Assembly (NCBI GenBank): GCA_943704415.1
Contig: CALSCO010000601.1
Coordinates: 1-19,939 of the forward strand
DNA from: Parvularia atlantis
Taxonomy: Eukaryota > Opisthokonta > Rotosphaerida
Length of the DNA stretch: 19,939 nucleotides
Direction of reading: 5' to 3'
Part shown: piece by piece, positions 1-8,331 of the stretch
Numbering within the stretch: the first letter of the stretch is position 1
Layout of the letters: each line of letters begins with the position of its first letter
The notes under the pieces: model-generated
What the model was told of the DNA's origin: nothing
Database searches by the model: none
Seen by the model: only the letters and a program-made list of their open reading frames with translations
Made by a program: the position numbers and the translations under genes

Positions 1-779
1 TGCACGCACGTGCGACGCACCATCGACCCACTGCGCGCGCGCGCCGGTCGATATCTTCTGCCGCAGCACGCGACTCGGCTACTCTGTCGACGGTGGGCGT
101 GTGCGCGGCCGTGAAGCACCCGTACTGGAACCGCCGCGCGACCGACGTGATGCCCGCGCGCTCACCGCCGACGAGCTGCGCGCCGGCGTGCGTCAGCGGC
201 GCGGCGGCGGCGCGGCGGCAGGGGCGCGGCGCACGACGACTTTGAGCCGGTGCTCGTGACGCATGCCGCTGTCACACAACCTGAACGCGCGATCACGTGC
301 GCGCTCGGTGACCGCGCCGCGGCGCCGGTCAGGGCAGTGCAGAGGGAGTGGACGCCCAACGGCAACACGACCGAGGGCCACCTTCACACGGGGTCTCGGC
401 CTGCTCGTCAACGCTTGGAAGGCGCGTCGTGCCAGTCCCCGAGCCGTACACCAGCCAACGACCTCGCCTTGGCCAAGCGCCGTACCGCTGACGGTGCGCT
501 TGTGACGGTGCACGGCAGCCAGCTGTGCCGCAACCGCGGCTGCAAGATGTTTGGCCGCACTATCGGCCACGACCGCAATAGCGGTGCGCCCGGTGCCTCG
601 CGCCCGTCAGCCGCATCGCTGACTCGAACGCCGACCCACGCACAGGCGGCAACCAGACCGAGTGTGGCCTGGCGCTCAACCATGGAATCCCCCGCCCCAC
701 ACGAAGGCGCCGGCGAGTCCCGCATCCGTTCGCGCGCCCGCGGTGCTGCCCAGCTGACGTTGATGAGTACCGGCGATGA
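1..779 (+). CDS. possible C-terminal part of a TnpB/Fanzor-like RuvC nuclease (partial, maybe decayed)
   Basis: Tentative. No single frame spans this stretch, but host-style splicing joins pieces that resemble the end of TnpB/Fanzor proteins. A piece reads DDFEPVLVTHAA (235-270). A 62-nt intron (271-332) follows, then an exon (333-481) containing GRRVVPVPEPYTSQRP, like the conserved V-DE-YTS segment before the zinc ribbon. An intron with a CTGAC branch site (482-518) leads to an exon (519-583) with a CxxxxC (CRNRGC) and HDRNS. A further intron (584-645) leads to GGN, so HDRNSGGN resembles the RuvC-III motif RDxNAAxN. Stop at 777-779. The first zinc-ribbon CxxC is absent (RPRL instead), the RuvC-II acidic residue is not evident, and 1-234 could not be joined with confidence (frame 2 holds LTADELRAG-like text). 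It could be a relic, a divergent gene or a chance likeness. The N-terminus lies off the contig. Confidence 0.3.
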
Positions 780-787
780 GTACCGGC
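762..787. repeat. 13-bp direct tandem duplication
   Basis: The unit GATGAGTACCGGC occurs twice head to tail (762-774, 775-787). It covers the stop codon of the tentative upstream reading frame, so a recent duplication may have altered that end. Confidence 0.8.
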
Positions 788-1141
788 GGCTCATCCCCCA
801 TCACATGCGCGCCTCCCTCGCGGTCTGCCAACTTACGCACGACTCGTGCGCGTACGCGCGCCGGCGCGCCCGCCCATGCGCGGGCCCCGGCGTCGTGCAC
901 GTACGCGACTCGTGTATTTGCAATTAGCCAACCTGACTGGCCGACGGTCTGTGACCAATGCGACAACAAGGAAGGCGTTAGGGGGACGGGCGGAGGCGGG
1001 CGATCTGGCCCTGGGAGGAGGACAGAGCGGGAGCGGAGAGAGGAGAGGGGTGCGAGGACAAGAGGAAGAGACAAAAACGAGATGGGGGGAAAACGTGGTT
1101 TGTGATAGATTTTTGTACAGCCGAGCGCCGCCCCGCACGCC
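780..1141. other. intergenic region with purine-rich tract
   Basis: I see no supported gene here. From about 960 to 1100 the + strand is strongly purine-rich (runs of GGAGGA and GAGAG), so the transcribed strand downstream of the G-alpha stop is pyrimidine-rich. An A-rich stretch (TGTACAAAAATC on the - strand, about 1109-1120) lies just after the G-alpha stop and could serve 3'-end formation. That role is inferred from position only. Confidence 0.5.
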
Positions 1142-2646
1142 TCAAAGCAGGCCGCAGTCGCGCAGGTTGTTCTGGATGATGATGTCGTTGACGGCGGCCA
1201 TGACGAACTTGATCTGGTTCGTGTCGGTCGCGCAGGTCATGTGCGGGTACACCTGCGCGGGTCGCCGCCGACGGCGTCAGCCGGGTGCGCTGCAACGTGG
1301 CGCGGCATTTGGTGCGCGGCGCGTGCCTGCTTCACGTCCGACTGGTTCAGCTTGACGAACTTTTCTTGGAAAAAGTTCGCGGCCTTCTCCCAGTCCTTGC
1401 CGCCTGCGGAGCGCGTGCAGCGACGTCAGCGCACCCGCGCCCTGCAGCGCCCGGCCACGGCGCACCCGTGTACTCTGGGAAGTACTTCTCGATGGGCGAG
1501 ATCGGCACCTTCTCCTTGAAGATGTCGATCTTGTTGAGGAAGAGGATGACTGACGTTTTCACAAACCATTTGCTGTTGCAGATCGAATCGAACAGCGTGA
1601 GGGCCTCCTGCATGCGGTTCTGGCGAGCACGACGCGGTCGGCGCACGGGCCACGCGTGCGCGCGTGCGGCCCCCGCGCTACGCACCACGTTCTCGTCCTC
1701 AATCAGCATCTGGTCGTAGGCCGAGATGGCCACGAGGAAGATGATCGCCGTCACGTTCTCGAAGCAGTGGATCCACTTCTTGCGCTCCGACCGCTGGCCG
1801 CCGACGTCAAACATCCTGCGCACGGCGTGTCGCCGTCAGCGCTGACGGCACAAGCCGGCGCGGACAGGCGGGCGCGTGGGCACCGGTACACGAGCTCGCC
1901 GACCTGGAACTTGGTCTCGGTGATGCCCGTCGTCTTGACGCGCGAGCGCAGCACGTCCTGGTCCGTGGGCGAGTAGGCTGTGTCGGCAATGCGGTCGATG
2001 GCGTCAAAGTAGCTGCGCGCGCGCATCGTAGGTGAGCGATCGCTCGCTCCGTGTTTGGTCGCCACTCACTACTTGGCCGAGTCGTTGAGCTGGAACTCGC
2101 GCGACCGGCTGAAGCATTGCTGCATGCCCGGGTCCTGCCACAGGATCTTGATCGCCTGCGCCACCTGCTTGGGAAAGACGGTCTCCTCGATCTGGCTGGG
2201 CATGTCGAGGATGACCTGGATCTGCGCCTGCGCACGCCGGCGAGGCATCAGCGAGGCCGGCACACCCGCACAGGCCGTGCGTGCCTGGGAGGCCTCGTTC
2301 TCGTACGCGATGCCGAGCTTGTCCATGGCCTCGATCATGACCCGCATCGACTGGATCGTGTTGCTGAAGATGATCTCCTTGTACGAGTCGCGGTCATCCT
2401 TTGAGTAGCCGCCGTCGTGGATCAGCTTCATCTGCTTGAGGATCGTGCTCTTGCCTGACTCGCCGGCGCCTGGGCCGCGGCGCGCACGTGTTGGGCGACG
2501 GTCGCCGAGGCGGCAGCACGCGGCGCACCGAGCAGGAGCAGCTTAACCTCGTTGCGCAAGCGCGACTTGTCGGCCCTGAGCTGCTTGTCGATCTCATCGT
2601 TGCGCTTCTTCTCCGCGCCGCCCTCGCTGCTCTGGCTACAGCCCAT
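1142..2646 (-). CDS. heterotrimeric G-protein alpha subunit (fungal Gi-like)
   Basis: GTP-binding switch protein that couples membrane receptors to cAMP or MAPK signalling at the plasma membrane. Eight exons: 2529-2646, 2264-2469, 2070-2227, 1884-2012, 1686-1815, 1466-1619, 1327-1403, 1142-1252, giving 360 aa, normal for the family. The N-terminus MGC carries the myristoylation glycine and palmitoylation cysteine. Seen: P-loop GAGESGKST (40-48), switch [14 protein letters not shown] (207-211) with the catalytic Gln, NKID (276-279), TCATDT (330-335), and the C-terminal CGLL with the cysteine used by pertussis toxin in Gi proteins. Intron 2228-2263 is only 36 nt and in frame, so the 12 codons may instead be retained. 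Intron 1253-1326 appears to use a GC donor (CAG|GCACGC); without it the junction VKQ-VYPHM is broken. The start is the only ATG that gives the lipidation motif. Confidence 0.96.
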
Positions 2647-3134
2647 TCTTTTGCGCGGCGTCGCTGCGCACGCGCCCGTGTGAGCGCGCCTGTGCCTCCC
2701 GCGGGAAAGAAAAAGCAGCGCCGCTCACGAGCCCCCCTCTCCGCGCTCTGTGCGCGCACGAGACCCGCGCCGCGGCCGCGCGCGCCCTTGCGAGGCGACA
2801 CCACCGCGAGCGCGAGAAAGACGGCGGCGCGTGCGGCCGAGGACAACAAAACGGCCTCCGGCTAACGGCACGGCGCACGCCGCCCACGCGCACCGCGCAC
2901 AGAGCGCGCACGGCACGGCACGGCGCGCGCGCACGGCCCCTGCACGACACCACGCCCTGTCCGCGCCAGGCCCAGCAGCCCCTCGACGCGCCGCGACGGG
3001 AGCGCCGTGTCTTTCGTGCGAAGAACAAACACAACGCGATTGGACTGCGCCGTTGCTGTGACGGTTGTTATGCGATCGGGGGGATATGAACTGAACCTTG
3101 CCACTTTTACTCTCGCCCGGTCCGGCAGCGCGCC
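2647..3134. promoter_or_regulatory. upstream region of the G-alpha gene, no gene seen
   Basis: 488 bp between the G-alpha start and the PTRHD1-like stop, both on the minus strand. It must hold the G-alpha promoter and the PTRHD1 3' UTR. A CCAAT box on the minus strand lies at 3039-3043, about 390 bp upstream of the ATG. The rest is GC-rich low-complexity sequence with CACGG repeats near 2908-2925. Open frames here have no recognisable protein features. Confidence 0.4.
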
Positions 3135-3700
3135 TCACCGGAAGAGCGAGCACCGCCGGAAGACGTCGCCGACCTGCGCGCGCGTGTATGGCCGCGTCGC
3201 CAGCGCCGTCGGCACGTCCTCGGGCTGCTCGCGCCACAGGTGGTGCTCGAGCGCGCGCTGCGACAGCGCCTCGGCCAGCGCGAGCAGCTGCGGCTCGCCC
3301 TTGACCTGTGCGTGCGTGCGCGCGCGCCATCAGCTTCGCGCAGGACACGGTGAGGGCGCGCGCACGAACTGACCTCATACACGACCGTGTGCATCGACCC
3401 GAGCGCGTCAAGCGCGGTGTACGCAGTCACGGCCGGGTCGTCGCGGAAGCGGAACAGCGCGGCGGCGCTCGCGTGGCAGCCCTGCGCTGCGCAGGGCATC
3501 AGGGCCGGCCTTGTCGTGCGATTATATGCGGACCGATCACGCTCCCGACGGTCCAGCCCATCGTCTGTGCGCGCGGCACACGCGCATCTCAGCCCACCGC
3601 CACCGCCACCACCACCACCACCACCGGTGCGCGCCTTGAGCAGGTCCTTGCGCACGGCGACGAACTGCACGAGCACCCCGGCCGCGGCCGTCGCCGCCAT
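3135..3700 (-). CDS. PTRHD1-like protein (type II peptidyl-tRNA hydrolase fold)
   Basis: Small member of the PTH2 fold family, resembling animal and fungal PTRHD1, whose substrate is uncertain. Four exons: 3635-3700, 3534-3564, 3374-3486, 3135-3305; 126 aa. Recognisable blocks are LVQFVAVRKDLLK near the N-terminus, AQGCHASAAAL (PTRHD1: AQACHAATAAL), HTVVYEV, LEHHLWREQPEDVPTAL (LWLEQPEN in human) and a C-terminal CSLFR (human FRLFK). Introns are 70, 47 and 68 nt. The first (3565-3634) fits only with a GC donor (AAG|GCGCGC), which gives DLLK-TMGW as in relatives; no GT donor keeps the frame. That intron also carries a CCA-rich tract (+ strand 3600-3625). The ATG lies 39 bp from the divergent CK2-beta start. 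Peptidyl-tRNA hydrolase activity is not proven for this subgroup. Confidence 0.92.
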
Positions 3701-3739
3701 GTAGGCGCGACACTTGTCAACTTCACCGCCGCCGCCATC
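3701..3739. promoter_or_regulatory. 39-bp divergent spacer between PTRHD1-like and CK2-beta starts
   Basis: The two start codons face away from each other with only 39 bp between them, so core promoter elements must lie here or inside the other gene's first exon. The + side shows CTTCACCGCCGCCGCCATC before ATG, with A at -3. No TATA box is seen. Confidence 0.5.
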
Positions 3740-4081
3740 ATGACGACCACGACGCCTCGGCGGTCGGCGCCTCCGCCACCCGCGCCACTGCTGCCCGTGC
3801 CGCCAGCACGCACGGCCGCGTCCGCGCAGGGCGCGCCGCCGGCCGACGACGACGACGCGCCAGGTGAGCGGGCTCCGCGCCCGACGCGCACACCGGCAAG
3901 GCGCACTGACGCGCATGCGTGCTCGCTTGCGTCGCGGCGGCGCCCAGGGTACGGGGACGCGGACGGGCCGTCGGAGCTCGAGTCGTCGTCGCCGTCGTCG
4001 TCGTCGTCGACCACGGGACTGTCGGACGAGCTGCGCGAGGCCGGCGACGACCTCGCGGGCAACTCGATGGACGAGGACGGG

Positions 4082-4117
<36 letters not shown>

Positions 4118-5450
4118 GACGACGAGGAGCTGTCGTGGATCGCCTGGTTCTGCTCGCTCGACGGGCACGAGTACTTTTGCCGCGTCGCCGACGACTTTGT
4201 GCTCGACTCGTTTAACCTGACGGGCCTGGCGGGCGAGGTCGAGCTGTACCACGAGGCGCTCGACCTGATCATGAACGACGAGCCCGGTGCGCTTGCCGAC
4301 CGAGTGCCCGCGCGTTCAGCGCTGACCCCTCGGCGCCGCCGCCACGGTCGCCGCCGCCACAGACGCCGACGACTTTAACGACCCCGAGTTCATGGTCGTG
4401 GAGCAGGCCGCTGAGCTGCTGTACGGGCTTATCCACCAGCGCTACGTCCTGACCAAGCAGGGCCTCGCGCAGATGGTGCCCTCTCGCGAGCGCATGCACG
4501 CTGGCCGTGCGGATGCTGATGCCGCGCCGCGCGCCAACATAGGGCATCAAGTTCCAGTCGGGCGCGTTTGGCGTGTGCCCGCGGACGCTGTGCGATCGCG
4601 CGCACCTGGCGCCGATCGGTGCGCCCGCGCTCGCCCACCGACGCGTACGGCTAACGCCATCGCAGGCCGCTACGACGCCGTTGGCAAGGAGTCGGTCAAG
4701 CTGTTTTGCCCGCGCTGTCGCGAGATCTACACCGCCGGCGCGATGTACGAGCAGCTCGACGGGGCCTTCTTCGGCACGACGATGGCACATCTGCTGTTCT
4801 CATCGTACCCGCACCTGCTCAGCGGGCAGGACAGCTCGCCGCTGCAGCGCTACAAGCGGCCCGCGCAGTTTGGCGTGCGCTTGCCGACGGCGCTGGGGTC
4901 GTCGTTATCGGCGGCGGCGGCGGCGGCTGCGGCGGAGCAGTCGTCGCACTTGTCAACCTCGCCCGAGTCGACGTCGACCGTGGTCTCGCGCGCGAGCTGG
5001 CAGAACGGTGTGCGCCGTCGCCGAGTGCACGCAGCTCGCGCGCGCGCTTACCCGGCCCGCGACGCAGACTCGCCCGCCGGGCCCACGACGGCGTCGAGCA
5101 TCGCCAAGGCGCATGTGCGCGCGCGGACCATGACCCGGTGGCGTCCGCACTGGGAGAGCACGTCGACGGACGACGAGGACGGGGCCGTGTCGACCATGCC
5201 GCGCCCGGCCGGCCTCGCGCCGCTGGTCGCGCCAGCCGCGTTCCAGCACAAGGCGCGCCACGACCCCGTGCCCGACATGCTCAATGCGGCCGGGTACGTC
5301 ATGTTTCCCGAGCTGCCGCCGCACCTGCTCCAACTGCGCGAGACGGCCGAGGCGCGGGCAGAGGAGGCCGAGGCGCTGCCGTCGCCGCAGCCGCGCAAGC
5401 GCAAGACGTCCGCCGACGACGACGCGCCCTGCCTGCGACCGTTCCACTGA
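3740..5450 (+). CDS. CKB1: casein kinase 2 regulatory beta subunit
   Basis: Regulatory subunit of the tetrameric protein kinase CK2, which dimerises through a zinc finger and docks the catalytic alpha subunits. Six exons: 3740-3863, 3948-4286, 4363-4475, 4543-4618, 4666-5007, 5068-5450; 458 aa, about twice the animal protein. Residues 1-102 are a low-complexity Pro/Thr/Ser and acidic extension ending in 11 consecutive Asp (4082-4114). The core follows: SWIAWFCSLDGHEYFC, FNLTGL, EQAAELLYGLIHQRY, then zinc cysteines CPRTLC (204, 209) and CPRC (232, 235), and KRPAQF. After that it departs from the family. The usual VPRIYGF segment is replaced by FGVRLPTALGSS, an Ala run and a long polar tail with the basic PRKRK, a possible nuclear signal. 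The tail could hide an unrecognised intron. SDH1 converges on it, with 143 bp between the stops. Confidence 0.94.
4082..4114 (+). repeat. (GAC)11 trinucleotide run coding poly-Asp
   Basis: Eleven perfect GAC codons inside the CK2-beta gene, just before the conserved core. A pure codon run like this is likely to vary in length between isolates (inference). Confidence 0.95.
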
Positions 5451-5593
5451 TGACACAGCACTGTGCTCCCTGGCCTGTAAAATGCGATTGTCGCCTCCCT
5501 AGCACGCGGATGCGAGCGGAGGCAAGAAAGCGGGGGTGAAAGGGGTATGTGGGCCCCCCACGCTGTGCAAGAGCCCTACAAGCGCACGGCCCC

Positions 5594-8066
5594 TCAGTAG
5601 ACGCGTGCAAACGGCGGCACGGCTTTTGCCTCGCTCTCGTCGAGCGTGTTCATGATCACGCCGCGGTAGTCGATCTTGACCTGCGTGTGCGCGCGCGTGC
5701 GCCGTGAGCCCGGCCGCAGCCCGTCGGCGCGAGACGCCGCACCTTGTTGGTCTTCTCGTTGTGCCACGAGAGCGTGTGCTTCATCCAGTTCTTGTCGTCG
5801 CGCTCCTTGTAGTCCTCACGGGCGTGGGCGCCGCGCGACTCCTTGCGGTCGCGCGCCGAGTACATGGTCTGGATGGCGTTGGTGAGCAGGTTCTGCAGCT
5901 CGAGCGTCTCGACCAGGTCCGAGTTCCTGTCGCACGAGGCGGCGTCAGTCACGCCCACATGTTGTGGCCGGGTGCGCACCAGATCATGCCCTTGTCCTTG
6001 ATGGCCACGTCCGCGAACGACGCGCACGTCTGGTCCATCAGCTTGGCGCCCTCAACCAGGCTCGACTCGGTGCGGAACACGGCCGCGTTGTTCTGCATCA
6101 CCTTCTGCATGTTGAGGCGGATCTCGGACGTGTGCAGCGAGCCCTGCTTGTAGCGCAGGTGGTCCAGGTTGGCGATCGCCTCCTCGCCCGCGTTCGGCGG
6201 CAGTTCCGGCAGCGGCGTGCCCGGCTTGAGCGTGTCGCGAATGTGGTGCGCGACGGCGCGGCCAAAGACGACGATATCCAGCAGCGAGTTGGCGCCGAGG
6301 CGGTTGGCGCCTGCGATCATGCGCGTCAGGCCACCGCCGTTCGAGGGGGGATCGCAGCGTCACGTACCGTGCACCGACACGCACGCCGCCTCGCCGGCCG
6401 CATACAGGCCCGGCACGACCACGTCCTTGCCGTCCGGCCCGATGTTGACGACCTCGCCCGTGTAGCGCGTGGGGATGCCGCCCATGTTGTAGTGCACGGT
6501 CGGGAGCACGGGGATGGGCTCCTTGGTCACGTCTACGCCGGCGAAGATGGCCGCCGTCTCCGAGATGCCCGGCAGGCGCTCCTTGAGCACCTTGGCGGGC
6601 AGGTGCGCCAGGTTGAGCTGGATGTGGTCCTTGTGCGGGCCGCAGCCACGGCCCTCGCGGATCTCGATCGTCATCGCGCGGGCGACGACGTCGCGCGAGG
6701 CCAGGTCCTTGGCCGTCGGCGCGTAGTTCTCCATGAAGCGCTGGCCCAGTCCGTTGAGCAGGTAGCCGCCCTCGCCGCGCGAGCCCTCCGTGATCAGGCA
6801 GCCCGCGCCGTAGATGCCGGTCGGGTGGAACTGCACAAACTCGAGGTCCTGCAGCGGCAGGCCCGCGCGAGCGACCATCGCGTTGCCGTCGCCCGTGCAC
6901 GTGTGCGCCGACGTGCACGAGAAGTACGCGCGGCCGTAGCCGCCCGTCGCGAGCACGGTCTTGTGCGCGCGGAAGCGGTGCAGTGTGCCGTCCTCCATGT
7001 TGAGCGCCATCACGCCCACGCACCGGCCTGCGCGCCCCCCGTGTCAGCCGCCACACACCTCCCACGCCCCACTGGGGCACGCGCACCCTTGTCCATAATC
7101 AGGTCCAGCGCAAAGTACTCGACGAAGAACGTCGTGTCGTGCTTGAGCGCCTGGCCGTAGAGTGTATGCAGGATGGCGTGGCCCGTGCGGTCGGCCGCGG
7201 CGGCGCAGCGGAAGGCCTGCCCACCCTTGCCGTACTCGAGGCTCTGGCCGCCAAACGCGCGCTGGTAGATCTTGCCGTCCTCGGTGCGCGAGAACGGCAC
7301 GCCGTAGTGCTCAAGCTCGATAACCGAGTGCGGCGCCTCGCGGCACATGTAGTGGATGGCGTCCTGCCACGCACGCCGCCGTGTCATGCCGGGCCCCGGG
7401 CCCCAGCAGCGTGTGAGCCGAGCCGCACCTGGTCGCCGAGCCAGTCGCTGCCCTTGATTGTGTCGTACATGTGCCACTTCCAGTCGTCCTTGCCCATGTT
7501 GCCGAGCGCGGCGTTGACACCGCCCTGCGCACCCGCCACATCGCCACCTGTCAGCAGTTGCCGCAGCAGCAGCGCGAGGGGCCGCGGGCACCTGCGCCGC
7601 CGTCGTGTGCGAGCGTGTCGGGAAGAGCTTCGTGACGCAGGCCACGTTGAAGCCCTCCTCGGCCAGGCCGAACGCCGCGCGCAGGCCGGCACCGCCGGCG
7701 CCGACAACGACGGCGTCGTACGAGTGGTCGATCACGGTGTACCTTTCGGCGCGCGCGCGTGCGCGCACGCATGTCAGGGCGGGACGCGGGATGACCACGC
7801 GCGCAAGAGGCGAAAAACGCACGACTTGGTGAGATGGCCCTGCTTCTGACCAAAGTCGACGACCTTCGCGCTGATGATCTGCTGCACCGGGCGGCTGTGG
7901 TGGAAGGCGCGCGCGCCTGCGGGAGGGCCGTGGTCAGCACCGCCGGCAGCGCGGGAAGGGGGGCGCGGGCCGCACCGGGCGCGGCGAGGCGCCCAAGAGC
8001 ACGAGCCTGGCGCGGGCACCGTCAGCACGCGGGCGCGCGGGCGCGCGGCGGGCGCACCGAGAGCAT
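5594..8066 (-). CDS. SDH1: succinate dehydrogenase flavoprotein subunit, mitochondrial
   Basis: Catalytic subunit of complex II. It oxidises succinate to fumarate in the mitochondrial matrix and passes electrons to the iron-sulfur subunit. Ten exons: 8058-8066, 7976-8006, 7823-7916, 7592-7742, 7429-7524, 7087-7363, 6368-7027, 5980-6310, 5743-5926, 5594-5680; 639 aa, the usual length. The first coding exon is 9 nt (Met-Leu-Ser). Splicing it to the next two restores an Arg/Ala-rich targeting peptide, [20 protein letters not shown]. Seen: GAGGAG dinucleotide-binding loop (59-64), [10 protein letters not shown] with the FAD-linking histidine (H90), [40 protein letters not shown] and [11 protein letters not shown]. 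The end, VPPFARVY, matches relatives. All nine introns use GT donors and most show CTGAC branch sites. Identity is certain; the 9-nt exon rests on splice logic. Confidence 0.97.
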
Positions 8067-8331
8067 TGTTTGTCCGGGAGGGAGGACTCGCGGCGGAGGC
8101 TGTGGCGCGGGTGCGGGGGCGTTGAGCGCGAGAGCGAGAGAGCGAACGAGAGAGCCGATCGCGTTGCGAGGAGTACGCGAAAGTTAGCGATCGACAGCTA
8201 TCGGTTGGCGAGGGCATGTGCGCGTTGCATCCAACGTCTTCATACCACGTAAGACGCAAAACAGCAGCACAGCAGCACAGCAGCACAGCAGCACAGCAGC
8301 ACAGCAGCACAGCAGCAATTTTTTTTTCACG
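8067..8331. promoter_or_regulatory. SDH1 upstream region / 3' UTR of the PH-SH3 gene
   Basis: 265 bp that must hold the SDH1 promoter and the 3' end of the upstream same-strand gene. It contains purine-rich repeats (GAGAGCGA, about 8128-8155), the 8-bp minisatellite at 8261-8316 and a T9 tract (8319-8327). No gene is seen. Confidence 0.45.
8261..8316. repeat. minisatellite, seven perfect copies of ACAGCAGC
   Basis: Seven uninterrupted 8-bp units (56 bp), followed after AA by nine T (8319-8327). On the transcribed (minus) strand it reads A9, TT, then GCTGCTGT repeats, starting 4 nt after the PH-SH3 gene stop, so it lies in that gene's 3' UTR and upstream of SDH1. Confidence 0.98.

Noticed and set aside
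250-927. 225-codon + strand open frame as an intact gene
   Set aside because: Composition looks like chance in GC-rich DNA and no family features run along the whole frame. Only parts fit the TnpB-like model after splicing between frames.
2725-3411. 228-codon minus-strand open frame upstream of G-alpha
   Set aside because: Arg/Ala-rich text with no motif; it crosses the last exon of PTRHD1 in the wrong frame.
3107-4252. 381-codon minus-strand open frame as one gene
   Set aside because: It runs through the PTRHD1 introns and then antisense to CK2-beta. Only short pieces match PTRHD1; the rest is low-complexity Arg/Val.
5964-7160. 398-codon + strand open frame
   Set aside because: It lies antisense to SDH1 and reflects high-GC codon bias. 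The minus strand encodes an unmistakable, spliced SDH1.
8261-8316. CRISPR-like repeat array
   Set aside because: The units are 8 bp and directly tandem with no spacers, in a eukaryotic sequence. It is a minisatellite.
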